DNA of 64,000 bases from positions 2,631,001 through 2,695,000 of the forward strand of contig NZ_JAGGNA010000001.1 of assembly GCF_017875765.1 (NCBI RefSeq), given 5' to 3'. The notes below the pieces were generated by a model that did not search any database, was not told where the DNA came from, and was given only the letters and a program-made list of their open reading frames with translations. This document shows, in pieces, positions 28,641-37,569 of this stretch. The stretch's first letter is position 1. The number at the start of each line of letters is the position of its first letter. A program made the position numbers and the translations under genes. Source of the DNA: Flavobacterium sp. CG_23.5. GTDB lineage: Bacteria > Bacteroidota > Bacteroidia > Flavobacteriales > Flavobacteriaceae.

Positions 28641-29117
28641 TTAGTCTCTTGTTATTTCTAAAATCTCGAATTGCAAAACGCCATTAGGAACTGTTATTTC
28701 AGCGAAATCACCAACAGATTTTCCTAATAAGCCTTTTCCAATAGGAGAAGTTACTGATATTTTTCCTGTTTTTAAATCCGCTTCACTTTCGGCAACTAGT
28801 GTGTATTTCAATTCCAGACCGTTGGACTGATTCTTTATTTTTACATTAGATAAAACTAGCACTTTGGAAACATCCAAATGAGTTTCATCAATCAATCTTG
28901 CATTAGAATGTACATCTTCTAGTTTAGCAATTCTCATTTCAAGCATTCCTTGTGCTTCTTTTGCAGCATCGTATTCTGCATTTTCGGACAAGTCACCTTT
29001 ATCTCTTGCCTCAGCAATATCTGCGGATGCTTTAGGGCGCATCACGCTTTTCAAATAATCTAATTCTTCCCTTAATTTCTTTAAACCTTCTGCGGTGTAA
29101 TAAGATACTGTGCTCAT
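28641..29117 (-). CDS. greA: transcription elongation factor GreA
   Basis: A 158-residue GreA: an N-terminal coiled coil (about 1-75) with the acidic tip LSENAEYDAAKEAQG and a C-terminal FKBP-like domain (ISVTSPIGKGLLGKSVGDFAEI). It restarts backtracked RNA polymerase by promoting transcript cleavage. A hairpin lies at the 5' end of its predicted mRNA. Confidence 0.97.
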   Translation of the reverse strand: MSTVSYYTAEGLKKLREELDYLKSVMRPKASADIAEARDKGDLSENAEYDAAKEAQGMLEMRIAKLEDVHSNARLIDETHLDVSKVLVLSNVKIKNQSNGLELKYTLVAESEADLKTGKISVTSPIGKGLLGKSVGDFAEITVPNGVLQFEILEITRD

Positions 29118-29140
29118 AACTTCATCGTTTATATAAATAG

Positions 29141-29166
29141 AAAAAATCCCATCAGGACGGGATTTC
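29141..29166 (-). promoter_or_regulatory. hairpin at 5' end of greA mRNA, terminator-like on minus strand
   Basis: On the minus strand AAATCCC and GGGATTTTTT form a stem followed by T residues, about 25 bp upstream of the greA ATG. A -7 element TATCTTTG (29180-29173, minus strand) would start transcription right at the hairpin. It may be an attenuator or 5' stabiliser for greA, or a terminator for read-through from the receptor gene at 29701. Confidence 0.5.
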
Positions 29167-29280
29167 TTTCCACAAAGATATTATTTATTTCTTTAGTCTA
29201 TAAATATATGTTAATCATATATAATTCAAAGTTAAATAAATTAAATTTGTTTAGCTAATTCTTTTAATATATTTTAAATA

Positions 29281-29700
29281 ATGAAAAGATATCTCATCTT
29301 ATTAATTTTTTCGTCCTTTTTATTCAGTTGTAGTGAAAATGGTTTTAACAATAAAAACCCCTTTATCCCTAATTATACTTTTACGGTAGATCTTAACATG
29401 AGTTTGCCAGCGTACTCCAGCCTTCAGTATCCTAGCAATGTGATTTATTATTCGGGAAAAGGAGCAAAAGGCGTATTTATATTTAATACCGGTAGTGGCT
29501 ATAATGCATTTGATGCAGCTTGCCCCAATCAGGCTTTAAGTTCTTGTTCAACAATGACAATTAAAGGGATTAATGTTGTTTGTCCTTGTGACAGCAAGGA
29601 GTATAGCTTATATACTGGTCAAGCCCAAGGAGGTGCGCAATATCCTTTAAAACAATATCGTGTGGAGGTTAATGGAAATGTGCTTCGGGTGTATAATTAA
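29281..29700 (+). CDS. Rieske-fold-like lipoprotein lacking cluster histidines
   Basis: A 139-residue lipoprotein: signal peptide with lipobox FLFSC (Cys 17). The C-terminal part (YNAFDAACPNQ, then VVCPCDSKEYSL, then YPLKQYRVEVNGN) follows the Rieske [2Fe-2S] fold, but the expected C-x-H and C-x-x-H ligands appear as C-P-N and C-P-C-D, so no histidine is available. It probably does not hold a normal Rieske cluster. Its stop abuts the stop of the convergent receptor gene with no gap. Confidence 0.8.
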   Translation: MKRYLILLIFSSFLFSCSENGFNNKNPFIPNYTFTVDLNMSLPAYSSLQYPSNVIYYSGKGAKGVFIFNTGSGYNAFDAACPNQALSSCSTMTIKGINVVCPCDSKEYSLYTGQAQGGAQYPLKQYRVEVNGNVLRVYN

Positions 29701-32367
29701 TTACAACTTGTAACTTACGGATAGCAAGAACACTCGTGGTAAAACATAAGTGGTTCGCTCACTAATCAAATAATCCGAAAAGGAATAATCATTTTTCACC
29801 GTGTTATTGAACAAATTATTGACTGACAGCTCAAAACCAAAAGGACTGTTTTTCTTTTGATAGCGCAACGATGTGTTAGCGATGTCATAAAAATTGCTTT
29901 GATTGTTGTTGTTCGTATTTTTTAGATTTTCGTATTCCAGTTTATAGGTCCAGAATTTAAAGAAAGTTACTTCAATGTCTGAATTTATTGCATCCGTTTG
30001 AAAACGTGATTTTGTTATTCCCAAAAACTGACTGTAGCCTTTTGTATATCCAACGCTAAAATCCGGCCATTTTTTGTAAGCGGTTTTAAATACAATTCCT
30101 ATTTTTTGATTATTCCTGTCGTTTGACGTAGTTACCGTATTTACCGTTTGAGAATAATTAAACCAGCTAAAATTAGTGTTCAATTTTAAATTAAAACGGT
30201 ATATTTTTTTGCTAAAAGAGCCATTTACGCTGTAATTGGTTTCCGGATTATCACCCAGAATTGGCGTGTTAAATTGGTTTATTCCCTCTATTTGGATTTC
30301 ATTTCTGATGGTTTTTACTTTTTTATTAAAATTTGCCATCGCATTCCAAGTGATCCCACGATACATATTCATTTTAGAATACCGCAAATTGGCCGAATGA
30401 AACTGTTCGTTTTCTAAAAGCGAATTGCCTTTATAAACCAAATTATAATACTGTAAACTATAGTTATTGGCGAATTGGCTTACTTCGGGGAAACTGTTTG
30501 TTAATTTATACGTGAAATTTAATGATTCTGATTTATTAAATTCATAATCGCTGTTCCACTGTGGCTGGAAAAGAGTTTTAGACAACCTATTTTCTCCAGA
30601 TTTATGTTCTGTAATCAAATTATACCAATGCAGATATAATCCTGGCTTATTAGTCCATTTTCCTATTCTGAATTTGTATTCCAAACCCACATAAGCATCG
30701 TTTAATTGGTATTTTACAGAATTCCCAAAACCAGCAGAAGCAAAATCATTGACTGTTCCATTAGTCAGTACTTGTTTCTCTGAAGTTTCAAAACGGGAAG
30801 CGCCATAATTATTCCCCACATTCGTATACAAATGATTAAAATTATTGATAATCCAATAATGCTTGAATAAAGCATCCACGCTGTTGTTCTTTACTTTTTT
30901 GATTTGTTCAATAGTGTAAGATGCATCATTTTGCAACGGAATTAAACCCGCGAAAAAAGGCTGATCCGTAAACCATTGATTCTTTGGCGTGTTGTTTTCG
31001 TAAGCTTGGTTGACCACAAATGTAGTCGTATGATGCTCGTTTAGGCTCTTGTGCCATTCCACATATTGTTTTACCGAAGTATTGTCGGCTTTGCTAACGG
31101 TTTCAAAAACACTCGAATTAGCATTTGTAATTGAATTTATGGCATTGGATAAATCATTTGTGCTCGATTGGTATTGGACATTGTAATACCATTTTTCCTT
31201 ATTGTTGGGAGAATAATCCAGTTTTAGATTCCCGATCGCCAAAACCGAACGATTGTCCCCGTTTTGTAATTTATTCTCGAAGGCAATAGAAGTGTTTTGC
31301 AGGTAATCATTCTTACTTTCTGTTTTTGAAGCGGTAAAAACTTTTGAAAAAATAGAAAAACCCGAAACAGACAATTTAGGCGAAGCATCATAACTAAAAT
31401 TCAGGGCACTAAATTGCGATTTGTTCTGCACGACATCAGCATTATCATTAGCAAACGAGTATAGGTTTGTGAACGATTTCCTACCCGAAAGGAAGGTGCT
31501 TATTCCTCCGCTAAAACGCATTAAATCATCAAAGGTGAAAGTTCGTTTACCTATGTTATTCAGGTCGCCAATAAAACTCACATTCGATTTTGGACTGTAA
31601 TAAAACAAAGCGGCATGAGCCAGATAAAAACCATTGTCAGCATTTCCTACTTCCGCACCAGCCTCAACATCACCAAAAACAAATTTCTTTTTATCGGCTT
31701 TTAGTTTTACGTTCATTGCCAATTCATCGCTATCAGATACTTGCTTCATAAAACCCACTTCGTTAAAGTGATCTATGACTTCAATTTTATCCAGCGCATC
31801 AGCCGGAATGTTCTCCACTGCTAGCTTTGAGCCACCACCAAAAAAAGATTTGCCTTCTACGAGCATTTTAGTAACTTTTTTACCTTGTACGGTAACCCCT
31901 CCGTTTTTATCAACCTCAACACCAGGGAGTTTTTCTAGGATTTCTTTCATTTTGCGTTCGTTGCCGTTCGCAAAACTTTTAACGTTAAACGTCATCGTGT
32001 CTTTCTTGATCACAATGGGCTTAAACTCGTGTTTGATTACAATTTCTTTGAGTTGCTCTCCGGTAGGTTTTAATTTAAAATCGTGCGAAGTCAAGACAGC
32101 ATCTGCATCTAGAATGAATACTTCCTCTACAAAACCGATGTACGAAACAGTGATCTCATACTTGACTTCTTTATCCAGCTCTAAGCGGTAGCGTCCTTTA
32201 TTATCTGCAATAGCAAATTTAAGACTTGCATTTTCTTGCAACGGTTTTGCAATAACGTTGGCGGATTCTAGTGGTTTATTAGTATCCTCAGAAACCACAC
32301 CAGTAATCGTGCGGGATTGAGAGAAAGATACTATTGTAAAAAAAAGGAAGAATAGTACTCTAAACAT
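29701..32367 (-). CDS. TonB-receptor-like outer membrane barrel with carboxypeptidase-regulatory domain
   Basis: An 888-residue outer-membrane protein. Signal peptide (1-16, FSQS), a carboxypeptidase-regulatory-like beta domain (about 18-95: TITGVVSEDTNKPLESANV), a plug-like domain (about 120-220, KLPGVEVDKNGGVTVQG), then a large beta barrel. This is the architecture of receptors encoded next to GLPGLI proteins in Bacteroidota; substrate unknown. The GLPGLI gene ends 1 bp before its start, so they are one transcript. Confidence 0.9.
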   Translation of the reverse strand: MFRVLFFLFFTIVSFSQSRTITGVVSEDTNKPLESANVIAKPLQENASLKFAIADNKGRYRLELDKEVKYEITVSYIGFVEEVFILDADAVLTSHDFKLKPTGEQLKEIVIKHEFKPIVIKKDTMTFNVKSFANGNERKMKEILEKLPGVEVDKNGGVTVQGKKVTKMLVEGKSFFGGGSKLAVENIPADALDKIEVIDHFNEVGFMKQVSDSDELAMNVKLKADKKKFVFGDVEAGAEVGNADNGFYLAHAALFYYSPKSNVSFIGDLNNIGKRTFTFDDLMRFSGGISTFLSGRKSFTNLYSFANDNADVVQNKSQFSALNFSYDASPKLSVSGFSIFSKVFTASKTESKNDYLQNTSIAFENKLQNGDNRSVLAIGNLKLDYSPNNKEKWYYNVQYQSSTNDLSNAINSITNANSSVFETVSKADNTSVKQYVEWHKSLNEHHTTTFVVNQAYENNTPKNQWFTDQPFFAGLIPLQNDASYTIEQIKKVKNNSVDALFKHYWIINNFNHLYTNVGNNYGASRFETSEKQVLTNGTVNDFASAGFGNSVKYQLNDAYVGLEYKFRIGKWTNKPGLYLHWYNLITEHKSGENRLSKTLFQPQWNSDYEFNKSESLNFTYKLTNSFPEVSQFANNYSLQYYNLVYKGNSLLENEQFHSANLRYSKMNMYRGITWNAMANFNKKVKTIRNEIQIEGINQFNTPILGDNPETNYSVNGSFSKKIYRFNLKLNTNFSWFNYSQTVNTVTTSNDRNNQKIGIVFKTAYKKWPDFSVGYTKGYSQFLGITKSRFQTDAINSDIEVTFFKFWTYKLEYENLKNTNNNNQSNFYDIANTSLRYQKKNSPFGFELSVNNLFNNTVKNDYSFSDYLISERTTYVLPRVFLLSVSYKL

Positions 32368-32368
32368 T

Positions 32369-33088
32369 TTAATTCTTGGATAAAACTTTTTTATTGTACT
32401 CTTCTTCAGTGATTGTTTTGCCTTTTGGAAAATCTATTTTAATTTCTTTGTCTTTAGTGATGTTTACCTTAGATGCAAAATAAGTGGTTTCTTTTTCAGT
32501 TAACTCCAATATTAAACCAGGCAAACCATTATAATCTTTAGGGCCGTAAGAATAAGGTAAACTCGGGGCAAACCAAGCGATAATTGTTATATTTTTTTCT
32601 TTTCCATCTCTACCTATATATGACTTAATATAGTTTGCTTTATAGCACAAATATTCATCAATCATTTTACTTTCTGAGGTAATATTCCAAAGTTTTTTAT
32701 TGTACTTCATTTTTATCAAAGCGCCATTCATCTTTTCTAAAATAACAACATTTTCCTTTTTATCTAGATAATAATTAAAATCAGAAGTAAATCTATTTGA
32801 AGCAAGTTTTACAATTGTTTTTTTATATTGTTCGTTATTATTTGGTGTACTTAAAGAACTATTTAATGAAAACTTAGATTGAGAATTATTAAACTCTACA
32901 ATGAATATTTGTTTATTTGCCTCTTTCAATAAATCACCCAAAACATTCTTAATTTTAGTCTCGTTAGATTTAGAACTAAAATCAATGGATTGAATTTTAT
33001 ATTCAATCCTCCCATAAATTCTTTGTCCAAAACAATTCATAACAGACATTGTTATTAAACAAAATAATATTTTTTTAAATAAACACAT
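32369..33088 (-). CDS. GLPGLI family secreted protein
   Basis: A 239-residue protein with a signal peptide (about 1-21) and the defining motif PYSYGPKDYNGLPGLILEL near residue 185. GLPGLI proteins are a Bacteroidota family of unknown function, typically encoded with the barrel protein that follows here. One base separates its stop from the receptor ATG. A second family member lies at 33776. Confidence 0.9.
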   Translation of the reverse strand: MCLFKKILFCLITMSVMNCFGQRIYGRIEYKIQSIDFSSKSNETKIKNVLGDLLKEANKQIFIVEFNNSQSKFSLNSSLSTPNNNEQYKKTIVKLASNRFTSDFNYYLDKKENVVILEKMNGALIKMKYNKKLWNITSESKMIDEYLCYKANYIKSYIGRDGKEKNITIIAWFAPSLPYSYGPKDYNGLPGLILELTEKETTYFASKVNITKDKEIKIDFPKGKTITEEEYNKKVLSKN

Positions 33089-33156
33089 CTTTTCAAGTTT
33101 AGATAAAGCAAACTAAATTAAAATTTAGTTTGCTTTGTTATCAATTAAACAAAATA

Positions 33157-33387
33157 TTATTGAAAGCTATAACACATACCAAGAAGATCTTGATATGCAT
33201 TATTTGCATCTATTGCACTCATTTCATTATTCGGATCCATTTCTTCTATAAAATCTATCGCAAATTCTTGACAAAGATCTCCTTTTACAACAATTCCTTT
33301 TTTAACTTCTTTTGCTTCTTGAGCCCCTGCCATTGCAGCGCCACTAAATACTACCACTGCTAGAGCGGTAAATAAAATTTTTTTCAT
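33157..33387 (-). CDS. small secreted protein, unknown
   Basis: A 76-residue protein with a clear signal peptide (MKKILFTALAVVVFSGAAMA, cleavage near residue 20-21) and a mature part of about 55 residues with two cysteines (GDLCQEFAID and LLGMCYSF), probably disulfide-linked. I do not recognise it. It lies just upstream of the intact GLPGLI gene (69 bp) and may belong to that transcript. Confidence 0.7.
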   Translation of the reverse strand: MKKILFTALAVVVFSGAAMAGAQEAKEVKKGIVVKGDLCQEFAIDFIEEMDPNNEMSAIDANNAYQDLLGMCYSFQ

Positions 33388-33496
33388 AATTAAATTGGTT
33401 TGAATTTATAATTTTTTTCTGGTTAACCAAGGCAAATATGAAAAAAAAAAAAAATGAATTTAAAGAAATATCTGATAAAATTAACAAAAATTTAAC

Positions 33497-33642
33497 GAGT
33501 TTATTTTTACGATGTATTTAGCGGTTAGCTCATCATTTGTAATGGCAAATTTAAGGTTTGCTTTCTCTTGCAATGATTTTTCAATTACATTGTTAATTTT
33601 TAACGGATTAATTGCATAATTAGAAATACGTATCCTGATAGT
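33497..33642 (-). pseudogene. remnant of a second GLPGLI-associated receptor gene
   Basis: Translated on the minus strand this stretch gives TIRIRISNYAINPLKINN followed by VIEKSLQEKANLKFAIT. It aligns without gaps to residues about 20-53 of the intact receptor at 29701-32367 (TITGVVSEDTNKPLESAN, then VIAKPLQENASLKFAIA). No start codon precedes it and nothing of the barrel remains. It lies downstream of the second GLPGLI gene, where the receptor normally follows, so a second receptor was lost by deletion. Confidence 0.75.
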
Positions 33643-33775
33643 AGGTGTTTATAAGAAGGAAAGGGGTGTGAAAAAAAGAAAAAACAACAATCGATACATT
33701 TAATTATATTAAAAAATAAAATCTTAAAAGAAATTATACGATTTAAAAAAAAACAAAAAAAAATTTAATAAATAA

Positions 33776-34531
33776 TCATTTTTCATTCATTTTTTTGACC
33801 TGTATTTCTTCCAGCTCATCAGGTGTAATATATTTTCCATTCTTTGGTTTCTCAAAATCTATTTGAGCATTTTTATAGTCGAATACTATTTTAGTAGCAT
33901 AAAAATAGGTTTTCCCGTTTATACTCCCTTCCAATACCAATCCTGGCAGTCCGTCTAAGCCAGAAGGACCAAATGAAAATGGCATTTCTGGTGTAAACCA
34001 TACTGTCGGATCCATGGATATTGTCCTATTTCTGAACTTCGAAAACTCTTCCTTGTGTGAGGTTGCTTTATAACAAATGTAACCATTTATTTTTTTTGTT
34101 TCGGTTGTAATTGTCCAGCGGTATTCATCAAAGGGTAAAATAACATTAAATTTTTCTCCTAAAGTTTCAATTTGTTTAATCCTCTGTTTAGAATCATTAT
34201 TACAATATCTTGTCCCCCCTGCAGTAATTGCAATTAATTTATCGATAGGGTTGTTATCTTCAATATTGAGCTTATCAACTAATTTAAAAACAGCAACTCT
34301 TTTTTTGAAATAAAGTGCCAGTTCGACATTGTTCTTAGCTTTTTCATACTCATCTATTTTTAATTGAATGTTTGGAGAAATATTTGCATTTACTTTATTA
34401 GGAGCATCAGCATATCTACCCATCTTATAGTATACAGCTATAACAGGGTCGTTAGCATCAATAGAATTGAAACTCAAAAAAACTGCCAAACAAAAAAAAC
34501 TAACGATAAAAAATATTGATTTTGATTTCAT
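33776..34531 (-). CDS. GLPGLI family secreted protein (second copy)
   Basis: A 251-residue protein with a signal peptide (about 1-26) and PFSFGPSGLDGLPGLVLEG near residue 193, the GLPGLI signature, plus SRWTITTETKKINGYICYKA-like central segment shared with the copy at 32369 (KLWNITSESKMIDEYLCYKA). Its expected receptor partner downstream is only a remnant. It starts 42 bp after the stop of the 144-residue outer-membrane-type gene. Confidence 0.88.
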   Translation of the reverse strand: MKSKSIFFIVSFFCLAVFLSFNSIDANDPVIAVYYKMGRYADAPNKVNANISPNIQLKIDEYEKAKNNVELALYFKKRVAVFKLVDKLNIEDNNPIDKLIAITAGGTRYCNNDSKQRIKQIETLGEKFNVILPFDEYRWTITTETKKINGYICYKATSHKEEFSKFRNRTISMDPTVWFTPEMPFSFGPSGLDGLPGLVLEGSINGKTYFYATKIVFDYKNAQIDFEKPKNGKYITPDELEEIQVKKMNEK

Positions 34532-34573
34532 TTTAAATTATTTAAATCACAATTATTTATACCATTAACAAAT

Positions 34574-35008
34574 TTATTGTTTGTCAAAAGTATATCGAAC
34601 ACCTATAAGACCTCTGAGGACAACATCATCCTCAATTCTTAATTCAGGTGTGAGTTCTAAAACTAGTGCTATTTTTTTAAAATCCTTAATAGGGAAAACT
34701 TCAAGAGAGGTAGGAATCACAATTGAATTTATTTCATCAAAACCCCTAAATGGACTTAGATTAATTCCCAATCCAATCGAAAAACGGTGGTACTCTTTGG
34801 TTTCAAAATTATAAAATACATTAGCTTCAATTGGAATTTCTTCAAAATAATTATTAGCAAATACTTTTAGCTCCAAGCTTATATCCTTAGTTCTATTGGT
34901 ATTAATACCCATTGCATAATTTGAAAAACCACTTACAGCTATTTGGGAATGACTTGTAAAGCCAATAAATAACAAAATGATGATGAAGATTTGTTTGAAA
35001 TTTTTCAT
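34574..35008 (-). CDS. small outer-membrane beta-barrel-like protein
   Basis: A 144-residue protein with a signal peptide (1-21, GFTSHS) and alternating hydrophobic strands (SLELKVFANNYF, IEANVFYNF, YHRFSIGLGINL, LVLELTPELRI, GLIGVRYTF) that suggest an eight-stranded-type barrel ending in an aromatic-rich strand. No named family is evident. It appears to lead the second GLPGLI transcript. Confidence 0.7.
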   Translation of the reverse strand: MKNFKQIFIIILLFIGFTSHSQIAVSGFSNYAMGINTNRTKDISLELKVFANNYFEEIPIEANVFYNFETKEYHRFSIGLGINLSPFRGFDEINSIVIPTSLEVFPIKDFKKIALVLELTPELRIEDDVVLRGLIGVRYTFDKQ

Positions 35009-35133
35009 TCTTACTAATAGTTTTGAATTTTTAAATTGTTATTTGGTTGAGCATCGTAAATATCCAATAAGAAAACAACAATTTTAAGAATTTACTTATG
35101 AAATTAACAAAAAATTAACGAGATTTAGTACCC

Positions 35134-35175
35134 TAAAAAAAAGCCTGACTAAAATATTTTATAGTCAGACTTCTA
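35134..35175 (-). terminator. terminator of the thiamine-type receptor gene
   Basis: AAGCCTGACTA and TAGTCAGACTT form a stem with an A/T loop and flanking A tracts on the plus strand (T tract on the minus strand), 17 bp beyond the receptor stop. Confidence 0.82.
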
Positions 35176-35192
35176 ATAAAAATTAAAAATTT

Positions 35193-37352
35193 CTAAAACT
35201 TCAACGTCAATCCCGCCAAGAAGTTAATTCCTGCTTGAGGATAATAGTACGGATAAACGTCATACATATATCCATTTGACACATATTTCTTGTCTAAAAT
35301 ATTGTTTACCAAACCTGTAATTACAATTGATTTAAAAATAGATTTTGGTTTAATTTCATATGCGATATTCAAATCGTTGACAAAATAATTAGCCAGTTTT
35401 GCAGCCGGTAATTCAATGTTATTCATGTATTGTTCTCCTACAAATTTTTGTAACCAAGAAATCTGAAGATTCTCTAATGGCTTGTAAGTAATAATATTCC
35501 CTACTATAACCGATGGCGAATAAGCAATATCGGTAGTTCCATAATTTTCGCCTTCTACGGCTAAATCAACATTTTTGTTAGCGCTCAAAGTGAAATTTGG
35601 TCTCACTATAAATTTCTCTGAAACGGTAAAAGCGGCATCAACTTCTAAACCTAAACGATAACTTTTTTCACTATTGGAACGAATTGGACTTCCTACATCA
35701 TCCAGTTTTCCAGTTAAAATTAACTGGTCTTTGTATGCCATATAATACACATTCGAACTAAATTTTACTTTGTCTGAAGCATATCTCCAACCCATTTCAA
35801 AGTCATTTAATTTTTCAGGTTTTGTATTTCCGCCTTCATAATCAGTTCTGTTAGGTTCCCGATTGGCTCTTGCATACGAAAGATACAAGATGTTATTGGC
35901 GTTGATATTAAAATTCAAACCTGCTTTTGGATTGAAAAAATTGAAATTGTCATTTACTGAACCAGTTTCACTACTGTTCACTTTATAATGTACGTTTCTA
36001 AGTTGTACGTCTCCAAACAAACCTATTTTTTCAGTGATTTGATAATTTGCTTTCGCAAAAATATTTCCATCTGTTTTTGCCGCATAATCATCATAATAAT
36101 GATCTCCTAATTCACTTGTGGAAGCATATCTCGCCCAAATCACTTTTCCAAAATGGTCTCCTTCATATTTATTATAACCACCTCCAAAAATGACCTCCAG
36201 TTTTTCGGTCTTGTAATTCGCAGAAAATGTAGTTCCGTAAAAGTCATTATCCAACCATTTTTGACGAATTAAATCGGTTCTTTTAATTGTTGTTGCATTG
36301 ATAACAATTGGCGTCAAGCCATAGCTTGAAAACTTAGCATCTCCTTTATAATTTTCATAATATCCTTTTCCTTTTGTATAATGAAGAGCTAAATTGGTAG
36401 TCCAATTTTCAGAAACTCTCTCATTCCAATGCAACTGAGAGTGATCTTGTTGATAATTGTCAGTTTCATTATCATAAAATTGAGCATTGCCTTGTTCATC
36501 CGTAAAAGCGCCTGCTGAATTGAAAGTTCTATCTTTCTGTAATGTCTCACCGTCTATTCCGTTCCAAGATTGATACGTTTTTTCGGTTCCACCAAAAACC
36601 AAGGCTTCAATCAACGTAGTTTTACCTACGTATGTTCCCTGAAGAAAATAAGATTTCAAATCCGAAGAAGCTCGGTCAACATAACCACCCGATTTCAAAG
36701 CGGACAAACGACCGGCAATTTCAAAATGGTCATTCATTAAACCCGTGCTGAATTTAACCGTGTGTTTTTGCGTATTGAAACTTCCAAATGAATTAGAGAT
36801 TTCACCTGAGCTTTCTTTAGCAAAATTATCGGTAAGCATATTCAGGCTTGCGCCAAAAGCACCGGCACCATTGGTTGAAGTTCCCACTCCTCTTTGCAAT
36901 TGCAAACTCTCTACAGAAGAGCTAAAATCAGGCATGTTTACCCAATAGGTTCCATGACTTTCGGAATCATTATACGGGATTCCGTTGATAGTTACATTCA
37001 CCCGAGTGGCATCGCTTCCGCGGACCCGAATTCCAGTGTAACCCACGCCGTTTCCTGCATCGGAAGTAGTGACCACCGAAGGAAGATAATTCATTAAAAG
37101 AGGAATGTCTTGTCCTAAGTTTCGGAACGAAATTTCCTTTTTGTCCAAATTACTGAAACTTACTGGTGTTTTTGTGGTAATCCGCACGGCAGAAACTAGA
37201 ACTTCGTCGAGTTGATTCACTTTTGTAGTGTCTTTGACTTGAGAAAATGATAAAAAAGTTGCCAGAAGAAAAACAGAAGACATATAAAATGTCAGATTCC
37301 TGGACTTTGAGACTTTGAGACTTTGAGACTTTGAGATTAAAATGGTATTCAT
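35193..37352 (-). CDS. TonB-dependent receptor under TPP riboswitch control (thiamine-type)
   Basis: A 719-residue receptor: signal region, plug domain (about 50-165: TKTPVSFSNLDKKEISFRN, GVGYTGIRVRGSDATRVNV) and 22-strand barrel ending in GINFLAGLTLKF. The TPP riboswitch in its leader says it serves uptake of thiamine or a precursor. Start choice is uncertain: from ATG 37352 the N terminus (MNTILISKSQSLKVSKSRN) is made by an 8-bp tandem repeat, whereas ATG 37283 (MSSVFLLATFLSFSQ) would leave a signal peptide without positive charge. The repeat is not a multiple of three, so copy change would switch the frame. Confidence 0.92.
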   Translation of the reverse strand: MNTILISKSQSLKVSKSRNLTFYMSSVFLLATFLSFSQVKDTTKVNQLDEVLVSAVRITTKTPVSFSNLDKKEISFRNLGQDIPLLMNYLPSVVTTSDAGNGVGYTGIRVRGSDATRVNVTINGIPYNDSESHGTYWVNMPDFSSSVESLQLQRGVGTSTNGAGAFGASLNMLTDNFAKESSGEISNSFGSFNTQKHTVKFSTGLMNDHFEIAGRLSALKSGGYVDRASSDLKSYFLQGTYVGKTTLIEALVFGGTEKTYQSWNGIDGETLQKDRTFNSAGAFTDEQGNAQFYDNETDNYQQDHSQLHWNERVSENWTTNLALHYTKGKGYYENYKGDAKFSSYGLTPIVINATTIKRTDLIRQKWLDNDFYGTTFSANYKTEKLEVIFGGGYNKYEGDHFGKVIWARYASTSELGDHYYDDYAAKTDGNIFAKANYQITEKIGLFGDVQLRNVHYKVNSSETGSVNDNFNFFNPKAGLNFNINANNILYLSYARANREPNRTDYEGGNTKPEKLNDFEMGWRYASDKVKFSSNVYYMAYKDQLILTGKLDDVGSPIRSNSEKSYRLGLEVDAAFTVSEKFIVRPNFTLSANKNVDLAVEGENYGTTDIAYSPSVIVGNIITYKPLENLQISWLQKFVGEQYMNNIELPAAKLANYFVNDLNIAYEIKPKSIFKSIVITGLVNNILDKKYVSNGYMYDVYPYYYPQAGINFLAGLTLKF
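37303..37334 (-). repeat. octamer tandem repeat in receptor start region
   Basis: Four perfect copies of GACTTTGA (plus strand; TCAAAGTC on the coding strand) at 37303-37334, followed by a partial copy. It lies in codons about 7-17 counted from ATG 37352. Eight is not a multiple of three, so gain or loss of a copy moves the signal peptide out of frame with that ATG. Confidence 0.9.
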
Positions 37353-37454
37353 CCGTAAATAGATTACGAATAAAAGGGGGAATTATTCTTTTGTTAAATT
37401 AAAATGATTGTTTCCTACGACAAATGGATAGTGTGCACGCTATTTTTTTGTCAT

Positions 37455-37566
37455 TTTTTCCCTTAACAGCATTACCTGTTCAGGTTCGTTGGGTATAATC
37501 TCAGCTATATTCTGAATTTGTTTCAGAATCTGAAATAAATTCAGATTTAAGCACCCCTTTGAGACG
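37455..37566 (-). promoter_or_regulatory. TPP (THI-element) riboswitch
   Basis: On the minus strand the conserved core is visible: GGGGTGC, an extended hairpin (P3 region, ATCTGAATTT/AAATTCAGAA), CTGAGATTATACCC, then GAACCTGAACAGGTAATGC and AAGGGAA. This matches the thi-box consensus (GGGGTGC, CTGAGA, ACCC, GAACCTGAT-CNGG-TAATGC, GGGAA) in order and spacing. It is 100-200 bp upstream of the TonB-dependent receptor and starts at its predicted transcription start. High TPP should shut off the receptor. Confidence 0.95.
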
Positions 37567-37569
37567 GGG

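Noticed and set aside
31775..32191. 138-codon frame opposite the receptor gene
   Set aside because: Antisense shadow rich in Ser/Thr/Leu; the real gene on the minus strand has clear plug-domain motifs.
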